Shown here one piece after another: positions 50,572 to 56,102 of a DNA stretch of 56,102 bases (position 1 is the first letter of the stretch; each line of letters begins with the position of its first letter). Source of the stretch: Bryobacterales bacterium. Lineage in GTDB: Bacteria; Acidobacteriota; Terriglobia; Bryobacterales; Bryobacteraceae. The notes under the pieces are model-generated. The model made no database searches, was not told where the DNA came from, and saw only the letters and a program-made list of their open reading frames with translations. A program made the translations under genes and the position numbers. The stretch spans positions 1-56,102 of the forward strand of contig PLOR01000050.1 in assembly GCA_003142185.1 (NCBI GenBank). Direction: 5' to 3'.

Positions 50572-51483
50572 TCACCCGATGGAAGCGAGCGCCACCGGAA
50601 CGGCCGAAGCCTTGCCGCCGGCCCATTCGAGAAACAGCCGCATGCCCTGATAATCGCGTGGGCCGAGCCGGTGGACGATGTGGCGGGTGAGATACTCGCG
50701 CACCAGTTCCGGCGTGAAGCCGAGGCGCGCCGATTCCGCCTCCACAATTTCGTCCATGTGCTCCAGGCCAAAGCGGCACGAGTCGCGAAACGCTTGGGCG
50801 ATCGAATCAGTCGCCACGCCCTTGCGCGCCGCCCACACTGCGAACACCATCGGGTAGCCCGTCATCTCCACCCAGTCCGCGCCCAGGTCTCTGACTTCGT
50901 ACGGAAGCTGGGCCGGGTCGATGCGTAAGGCGGGATCGCCGATGATGAGCGCGGCGTCGGCCGCGCCGAGCATCGCATCGAGATCCGGCGCGTGCGGCAA
51001 CACTTGCGGCCGCGCGCCGTATTTGTGATCGAGCACGATCCGCGCCAGCTCCACCGAGGTGCGCGAGCTCGAATCCGCGGCCAGCGTGCGCACTTCGCCC
51101 AGCGGCTTGGCAGACACCAGCAGAATGCTGCGCACCGGGCCATGGCAGGCGATTCCCGCACCGGGGAGAATCTCCAGCTCCTGGCGCGTCAGCTCGAACG
51201 AAGGCACGATGCCGATGTCCGCCTCGCCCGATTCGAGCGCGTCGGCGCACGCCGAAGGCAGGCGGAACTCCAGCTCGAACATCCCCCTCTGCGGCCCGTG
51301 CAGCATGCCCCAGACCAAAGGCGAAGTATTCAGGAAGCTGACCGCGCAAACCCGCGGCTTAGGACCGGTTCCGTCGCAGCCGCGATTGAACTGGCTATTT
51401 CCTGACAGCGCCTTGGAGTAATTCGGGAGGCTCAAACTTCGAGTGTACCTTAGCGTGGGGCTGCCGCTGGTCGGCGCCAACAT
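50572..51483 (-). CDS. mqnA: Chorismate dehydratase (menaquinone, futalosine pathway)
   Basis: Up to 303 residues. MqnA converts chorismate to 3-[(1-carboxyvinyl)oxy]benzoate. The periplasmic-binding-protein-like fold begins 'RVCAVSFLNTSPLVWGMLHGP' and continues 'SGEADIGIVPSFELTRQ', 'GPVRSILLVSAKPLGEVRTLAADSSSRTSVELARI', 'DAMLGAADAALIIGDPAL' and 'WVEMTGYPMVFAVWAARKG'. The ATG at 51483 follows the stop of the upstream gene without a gap and has GGGGGAG before it, but adds a 44-residue extension. TTG at 51435 would shorten this. End convergent with glgB. Confidence 0.9.
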   Translation of the reverse strand: MLAPTSGSPTLRYTRSLSLPNYSKALSGNSQFNRGCDGTGPKPRVCAVSFLNTSPLVWGMLHGPQRGMFELEFRLPSACADALESGEADIGIVPSFELTRQELEILPGAGIACHGPVRSILLVSAKPLGEVRTLAADSSSRTSVELARIVLDHKYGARPQVLPHAPDLDAMLGAADAALIIGDPALRIDPAQLPYEVRDLGADWVEMTGYPMVFAVWAARKGVATDSIAQAFRDSCRFGLEHMDEIVEAESARLGFTPELVREYLTRHIVHRLGPRDYQGMRLFLEWAGGKASAVPVALASIG

Positions 51484-52596
51484 TCAGACTCCCCCGATCT
51501 CCGATGCCCATTGCGCTCTGGCAGCCGCGATCATTCGCTGAACCTCCGGGCTTGCGTTGATGGACATCACTTCTATCTGTGAATGATCCCGAGCGAAGAT
51601 CCTGAAGATTTCATCCGCGAATGCTTGCCCTATGGTATCCACGCCTTCGAAATCGAACAAGACCACCCGGAACAGATCTACCCTGGAAAGCAGCCGCTTC
51701 GCCTGGGACCGCGAGATCAGTTTGTCCTCTCCATACTGTGCCAGTTTCACTGGAACAACTGTCTTGGTGAATCCGTAGTCGTCGCCCGACGAGAATTGGT
51801 CGAAGACCGACTTGTCAGTCCTGGACGAGTGATTGTTCAGCTTCATCAAGATGAGTGTCCCCTGTGCACTCGGCGCACGGGGTTCTTCGAATATCCAGTC
51901 CTCCTCGTTCTCAAACGCGTGCGAGAAAAAGACCCCGCCAGAGAGGATGTTGAAGTGATCGACCAAACGTGAAGTAAAGAAGATTCCCTGGCCAGTGTGG
52001 CGCTCCGGTTCCGTTGTGAGTTTCCCTTTTGCCAGTTCCAGAACCGCATGGCGCTCATCCAGCAGATTCAGTGCGGCCCGGATTTTCCTGAAAATGCCGA
52101 TGCCGTTATCCCGCAATTGAATCTGAGTGTCTGCCGCTGTTTTGATGATCCTCACGCCAATCTCAGAGCCGCCGGAATGGTCAATTGCGTTGTTGAACAT
52201 CTCGGTGAAGCCAAAGTGCCATATGTCCAGAACGTTCTGCGGAAGCTTGCCCAGCACCGGCGCGACATCCCTCGACCACGCTTGGTCTTCCGCTAGACCG
52301 GGGACTATTTGGTACGCGCGGATCCAGTCGGACAACGGCGTCAGTCGATAGGATCGACTCCGCGTGTGTCCTTCCGGGGTCAGCGCCTTCTCGTCCACCA
52401 GTTTCTTGAGATGCCGGCTTACTGCCTGCCTCGTGATTTTGAAGTGCGCTGCGGTGAGGCCGGCGATCTCGTTGGGGTGCTCGCCGACATTGGACAGTAT
52501 GAAATCCCGGATCTCCGAACTCCGTCCATTCACCCTCGACTGACCACCCTCCGTGATCGCATTGGAAACTTCACTCGGTTTGTTTGTCAACTCCAT
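51484..52596 (-). CDS. HTH - GHKL ATPase - STAS-like (DUF4325) fusion regulator
   Basis: 370 residues in three parts. Residues 25-90: winged helix ('DFILSNVGEHPNEIAGLTAAHFKITRQAVSRHLKKLVDEKALTPEG'). Residues 120-250: GHKL ATPase, with N-box Glu132, Asn135, Asn136, Asp139 and His140 ('FTEMFNNAIDHSGG'), G1 'LRDNGIGIF' (Asp163) and G2 'GQGIFFTSRL'. It is like anti-sigma-factor kinases and lacks a phospho-acceptor histidine domain. Residues 275-360: STAS-like DUF4325 ('VVLFDFEGVDTIGQAFADEIFRIF'). Having DNA-binding, kinase-like and anti-anti-sigma-like parts in one chain suggests a one-protein switch. A strong promoter with palindrome lies upstream, and mqnA starts directly at its stop. Confidence 0.85.
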   Translation of the reverse strand: MELTNKPSEVSNAITEGGQSRVNGRSSEIRDFILSNVGEHPNEIAGLTAAHFKITRQAVSRHLKKLVDEKALTPEGHTRSRSYRLTPLSDWIRAYQIVPGLAEDQAWSRDVAPVLGKLPQNVLDIWHFGFTEMFNNAIDHSGGSEIGVRIIKTAADTQIQLRDNGIGIFRKIRAALNLLDERHAVLELAKGKLTTEPERHTGQGIFFTSRLVDHFNILSGGVFFSHAFENEEDWIFEEPRAPSAQGTLILMKLNNHSSRTDKSVFDQFSSGDDYGFTKTVVPVKLAQYGEDKLISRSQAKRLLSRVDLFRVVLFDFEGVDTIGQAFADEIFRIFARDHSQIEVMSINASPEVQRMIAAARAQWASEIGGV

Positions 52597-52604
52597 GCAT
52601 AATC

Positions 52605-52638
52605 ATTGTAAACATAAGATCCTGCTATTGTCAACAAT
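52605..52638 (-). promoter_or_regulatory. Promoter and palindrome of the HTH-ATPase-STAS gene
   Basis: On the minus strand TTGACA (52629-52634), 18 bases, then TACAAT (52605-52610), which ends eight bases before the ATG at 52596, so the mRNA is probably leaderless. ATTGTCAACAAT (52627-52638) is a palindrome with arms ATTGT/ACAAT that covers the -35, a likely operator for the protein's own winged-helix domain. Confidence 0.7.
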
Positions 52639-52825
52639 TCTGGCCGACGGGTTGACAATCGACGCGCATAGCAGCCGGCCAGCCAGCCGCACGTCCAAGC
52701 TACAATAGTTTCGAACTCTATAATCCATGCTCAGTCTTGCCTGGTTCGCCAAGTGATGTCCCCGGTTTGCGCAGTACCAAACGCCCCCGCGCTCCCAAGC
52801 ATGGCAGAGCAATAGGAATCTCCGC
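52639..52825. other. Upstream region of the RND gene
   Basis: 187 bases between the divergent regulator promoter and the RND pump gene. No repeat or gene recognised. A weak ATAGGAA ribosome site lies at about 52813. The RND promoter was not located. Confidence 0.4.
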
Positions 52826-55800
52826 ATGGTTCGCGGCCTGATCGATTTCGCCCTCAACAATCGGTTCCTGGTCACCCTGGCGGCTTTCCTGCTGCTCATC
52901 TGGGGCGCCATTTCATTCCACAATCTGCCGGTCGAGGCCTACCCCGACGTAGCCAACAACTATGTGCAGGTCATCACGCAGTGGCCGGGCCACGCCGCTG
53001 AAGAAGTGGAACAGCAGGTTACCATCCCCATCGAAATCGTGATGAACGGCATCCCGCACCTGGAACACTTGCGCTCCACATCGCTGTTCGGCCTCTCCAG
53101 CCTGATGCTCATTTTCGACGATGAATCCACCAACGACTGGAATCGCCAGAAGGTGCTGGAGCGCCTCTCGCAGCTCAGTCTGCCTGCCGGCTTGCAGCCG
53201 CAGATCGGTTCCGACTACAGCCCGGTCGGCCAGATCTACTGGTACACGCTCAAGAGCACCAACCCGCAGTTCGACCTGATGGAGCTGAAGTCGCTCGAAG
53301 ACTGGACCCTCGAAAAGCAGTTCAAATCGGTGCCCGATGTGGTCGATGTCGTCAGCTTCGGCGGCACTACGCGCGAATACCAGGTATCGCTCGACCCGGA
53401 CCAGCTTGTGGCCTATGGCCTGAGCATCGCCCAGGTCGAGCAGCAACTGGCGAACAACAACGTCAACGCGGGCGGCAGCTTCGTCGAAGCCGGCTTGCAG
53501 CAGATCAACGTGCGCGCGGTCGGACTCGTACGCAGTGTTCACGACATCGCCAATACCGTGATCAAGACGGTGAACGGCACGCCCATCCGGATGAAGGATC
53601 TCGGCACGATTTCGCAGGGGCCGAAAATCCGCCTGGGCCAGATCGGCAAAGCGATCCATCGCTCCGACGGCAAGGTGATCGACGACGGCGACGTGGTCGA
53701 GGGCATCGTTCTGTTGCGCAAGGGCGCCGACGCCGACGCCGTTCTCGACGCGATTCACGCCAAGGTCGATCAGTTGAACCATCACATTCTGCCGCCCGGC
53801 GTCCAGGTGGTTCCGTTCCTCGACCGCAGCAGCCTGGTGCACCTCACCACCCACACCGTGCTGCACAACCTGACCGAAGGCATCGTGCTGGTGGCGCTGA
53901 TCCTGTTCCTGTTTCTGGGCAACGCCCGCGGCGCTCTGATCGTCGCGCTCACCATCCCGTTTTCCCTGCTCTTCGCCGCGATCTGCCTCAACCTGAACCA
54001 CATTCCCGCCAACCTGCTCTCGCTCGGCGCGCTCGATTTCGGCATGGTGGTGGAAGGCGCGGTGGTGATGGTGGAAAACATCGTGATCCACCTGGGCCGC
54101 CACGAAGGCGCTTCGCCGCTCGGGCCGGTGCGCGCGGCGGCCCATGAGGTGCAGCGGCCGGTATTCTATTCGATCGGCATCATCATCACCGCCTACCTGC
54201 CCATCTTCACGTTGCAGCGCGTGGAGGGCAGGCTGTTCAAGCCCATGGCGTGGACGGTCTCGTTCGCTCTGCTCGGTTCGCTGCTGTTCTCGCTGCTGAT
54301 CGCGCCGGTGCTTGCGAGCTTTGTCTTCGGCAAGCGGGTTCGCGAGTGGCACAACCCGGTGATGAATTGGATTACCCGCGCCTACCACGCCGCGTTGCGC
54401 ACGGCCATTCGCCTGCGATGGGTAACCGTGCTGGTCGCGGCCGGCGCGCTGGGCGTTTCGATTTATCTCGCATCGAGCGGCATCATCGGCTCCGAGTTCC
54501 TGCCGCATCTGGATGAGGGCGCCATCTGGGCGCGCGCCACGCTGGCCCCCTCGACCGGCCCCACCGAAGGCGAACGCGTGATGAACCAGGCGCGGCGCAT
54601 TTTCGCATCGTTTCCCGAAGTGACCCAGGTGGTGAGCCAGGTGGGCCGGCCCGACGACGGCACCGACACCACCGGCTTCTTCAACACCGAGTACTTCGTC
54701 GATCTCAAGCCCAAGGCGCAGTGGCGGCCCATCTTCGCCCAGGACAAGGAGGAGCTGATCGGCGCCATGGACCGCGAGGTGGAGCGAATCCCGGGCGCCT
54801 TGTGGAACTTCTCGCAACCGATTGCCGACAACATGGAAGAGGCCGTCAGCGGCGTCAAGGGAGAGTTGGCCATCAAGATCTATGGCGACGACCTGAAAAC
54901 GCTGGAGGCCACGGGCGACCGCATCGTCAACGTGCTGCGCACCGTCGACGGCATCGCCGATCTCGGCCTGTTCCGCGTCATCGGGCAGCCCAACCTCGAA
55001 TTCCAGGTCGATCGCGACGCCGCCGCGCGTTACGGGATCAACGTGGCCGATGTGCAGGACGCGGTCGAAACCGCCGTCGGCGGCAAGGCCGTCACTCAGG
55101 TGCTGCGCGGCGAGCAGCGCTACGACCTGGTGGTCCGCTACCAGGCCGCCTACCGCGGCGACCGCCAGGCGATCGAGAACATCCGCCTGCTCGCGCCCTC
55201 GGGCGAGCGCGTCTCGCTGGCGCAGCTCTGCCAGGTCCAGGTGCTCGATGGCGCCTCGGAAATCTACCGCGAAGGCAACTCCCGCTACGTGGCCCTGAAG
55301 TATAGCGTTCCCAAGCGCGACCTCGGCAGCACGGTGGAAGAGGCCATGCGCAAGGTCGACGCGCAGGTGAAGCTGCCGCCGGGCTATAGCATCGATTGGG
55401 CCGGCGAATACGAAAGCGCCAAGCGCTCCTCAAGGCGGCTGTTGATCGTGCTGCCCATCACCATCCTGGTGATCTGCATGATCCTGTACACCATGTTCAA
55501 ATCCGCCAAGTGGGTGCTGTTGATTCTAGCCAATGTCGCCATGGCGCCCATCGGCGGCTTGCTGGCGCTGCTCATCACCCATACCCACATGAGCGTCTCT
55601 TCCGGCATCGGCTTTTTGGCGCTGTTCGGCGTCGCCGTGCAGACGGGCGTAATCATGCTCGAATACATCAACCAGCTTCGCGCGCGCGGCCACACCATTC
55701 TGAACGCCGCCATCGAAGGCTCCGTGCAAAGGCTGCGCCCCATCATGATGACCATGCTGGTGGCCAGCTTCGGGCTGCTGCCGGCCGCCCTGTCGCGCGC

Positions 55801-55954
55801 CATCGGTTCCGATTCGCAGCGTCCCTTCGCCATTGTGATCGTGGGCGGCCTGGTGGCCGCGCTGATCCTCGGCATCTTCCTGCTGCCGGTACTCTATGTC
55901 TGGGTCGCCCGCGAGCAGGACACTCTCCCGGAACCGGACACGGCGGAAGAGTAA
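52826..55954 (+). CDS. RND efflux pump, inner-membrane subunit (CzcA/CusA-like)
   Basis: 1042 residues with the complete RND plan: first membrane helix (about 12-30), a porter domain 40-330, six membrane helices 335-540, a second helix-porter-helices half to the end. 'LSLGALDFGMVVEGAVVMVENIVIHLGRHEG' in transmembrane helix 4 is the heavy-metal (HME) form rather than the drug-pump form, although the second acidic position is Glu, not the usual Asp. 'NLPVEAYPDVANNYVQVITQWPGHAAEEVEQQVTIPIE' and 'VSFGGTTREYQVSLDPDQLVAYGLS' are also of CzcA type. The adaptor and outer-membrane partners are not adjacent on the left and may lie beyond the right edge. Confidence 0.93.
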   Translation: MVRGLIDFALNNRFLVTLAAFLLLIWGAISFHNLPVEAYPDVANNYVQVITQWPGHAAEEVEQQVTIPIEIVMNGIPHLEHLRSTSLFGLSSLMLIFDDESTNDWNRQKVLERLSQLSLPAGLQPQIGSDYSPVGQIYWYTLKSTNPQFDLMELKSLEDWTLEKQFKSVPDVVDVVSFGGTTREYQVSLDPDQLVAYGLSIAQVEQQLANNNVNAGGSFVEAGLQQINVRAVGLVRSVHDIANTVIKTVNGTPIRMKDLGTISQGPKIRLGQIGKAIHRSDGKVIDDGDVVEGIVLLRKGADADAVLDAIHAKVDQLNHHILPPGVQVVPFLDRSSLVHLTTHTVLHNLTEGIVLVALILFLFLGNARGALIVALTIPFSLLFAAICLNLNHIPANLLSLGALDFGMVVEGAVVMVENIVIHLGRHEGASPLGPVRAAAHEVQRPVFYSIGIIITAYLPIFTLQRVEGRLFKPMAWTVSFALLGSLLFSLLIAPVLASFVFGKRVREWHNPVMNWITRAYHAALRTAIRLRWVTVLVAAGALGVSIYLASSGIIGSEFLPHLDEGAIWARATLAPSTGPTEGERVMNQARRIFASFPEVTQVVSQVGRPDDGTDTTGFFNTEYFVDLKPKAQWRPIFAQDKEELIGAMDREVERIPGALWNFSQPIADNMEEAVSGVKGELAIKIYGDDLKTLEATGDRIVNVLRTVDGIADLGLFRVIGQPNLEFQVDRDAAARYGINVADVQDAVETAVGGKAVTQVLRGEQRYDLVVRYQAAYRGDRQAIENIRLLAPSGERVSLAQLCQVQVLDGASEIYREGNSRYVALKYSVPKRDLGSTVEEAMRKVDAQVKLPPGYSIDWAGEYESAKRSSRRLLIVLPITILVICMILYTMFKSAKWVLLILANVAMAPIGGLLALLITHTHMSVSSGIGFLALFGVAVQTGVIMLEYINQLRARGHTILNAAIEGSVQRLRPIMMTMLVASFGLLPAALSRAIGSDSQRPFAIVIVGGLVAALILGIFLLPVLYVWVAREQDTLPEPDTAEE

Positions 55955-55963
55955 GCCTGGATT

Positions 55964-55979
55964 CCGAAGTCAACTTCGG
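55964..55979 (+). terminator. Hairpin downstream of the RND gene
   Basis: CCGAAGT-CA-ACTTCGG, seven pairs with a two-base loop, ten bases after the RND stop. It lacks a T tract, so it is a weak terminator candidate. Confidence 0.35.
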
Positions 55980-56042
55980 CGAAGTTGCATTTCCGTCGCA
56001 TTTCCACAACGGAGGATCAAGAAAAAACAGGCCTTGTATCAG

Positions 56043-56062
56043 GGCACGGCTTCAGCCGTGCC
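56043..56062. repeat. GGCACGGC-TTCA-GCCGTGCC hairpin
   Basis: A perfect eight-pair stem with TTCA loop near the right edge. Its form (GC-rich stem, four-base loop, intergenic) matches the other REP-like palindromes of the window. Nothing coding can be supported after 55954. Confidence 0.6.
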
Positions 56063-56102
56063 GGAACGGGATGATAGTGATTGGGCTTTAGATGGAATGA
56101 GA

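Noticed and set aside
52913-54817. A minus-strand open frame of over 600 codons opposite the RND gene.
   Set aside because: Histidine/arginine-rich shadow translation of a GC-rich gene with no domain.

Overview
The window reads as a chromosomal segment of a high-GC soil bacterium, most likely an Acidobacteriota member of the Solibacter/Bryobacter type. This is inferred from the gene complement rather than a marker gene: a MacB/FtsX-type 'ADOP' permease, a DUF1800-DUF1501 pair, ThuA, PD40 and Uma2 proteins, futalosine-pathway genes, an HspR-type heat-shock operon, and many short palindromic intergenic repeats. No rRNA, tRNA, CRISPR array, insertion sequence or prophage was recognised.

Layout. 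0.3-4.5 kb: a degenerate GGDEF protein, an exported C45-type NTN hydrolase, then selD-pyrF; selD has an in-frame UGA with a SECIS-like hairpin just after it, so it appears to be a selenoprotein. 4.7-6.1 kb: three unrecognised small genes of less GC-rich character. 6.2-8.1 kb: a murein-peptide pair (NlpC/P60 endopeptidase, dipeptide epimerase). 8.2-13.5 kb: GT87 membrane protein, ThuA, PD40 propeller, CAAX-type protease, NTF2-like protein, separated by repeats. 13.6-18.2 kb: dnaK-dnaJ-hspR under a promoter with a HAIR operator, then cbiX and a CBS protein. 19-24.9 kb: VOC/AraC divergent pair, a PD-(D/E)XK-nuclease-like gene with a partner, a glycine-zipper exported protein, DinB. 25.1-30.4 kb: DUF1800-DUF1501, Uma2, a GT-C-like membrane protein.

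30.5-35.4 kb holds the most interesting operon: DUF3047, NAD-epimerase (CerR-like), PAP2-type phosphotransferase, GNAT-fold acyltransferase (bCerS-like) and serine palmitoyltransferase. Together these look like a complete ceramide core with its own head-group enzyme. 35.5-42.1 kb: ABC ATPase plus membrane-fusion protein without a permease, accA, a PerR/Fur-phhB-ahpC-ahpD oxidative-stress operon behind a 21-bp palindrome, and aroA. 42.2-43.6 kb: two toxin-antitoxin loci (VapBC-like; RHH-GNAT). 43.8-56 kb: ADOP permease, a protein of four secretin-N-like repeats, an adenosine/aminofutalosine deaminase, glgB, mqnA abutting an unusual HTH-GHKL ATPase-STAS-like fusion, and a heavy-metal-type RND pump.

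Themes: envelope lipids and peptidoglycan turnover, redox and heat-stress control by local repressors with visible operators, and an intergenic space colonised by several palindromic repeat families, some of which resemble mobile terminators. Several genes show a -10 box only 6-10 bases before the start codon, which suggests leaderless transcripts.
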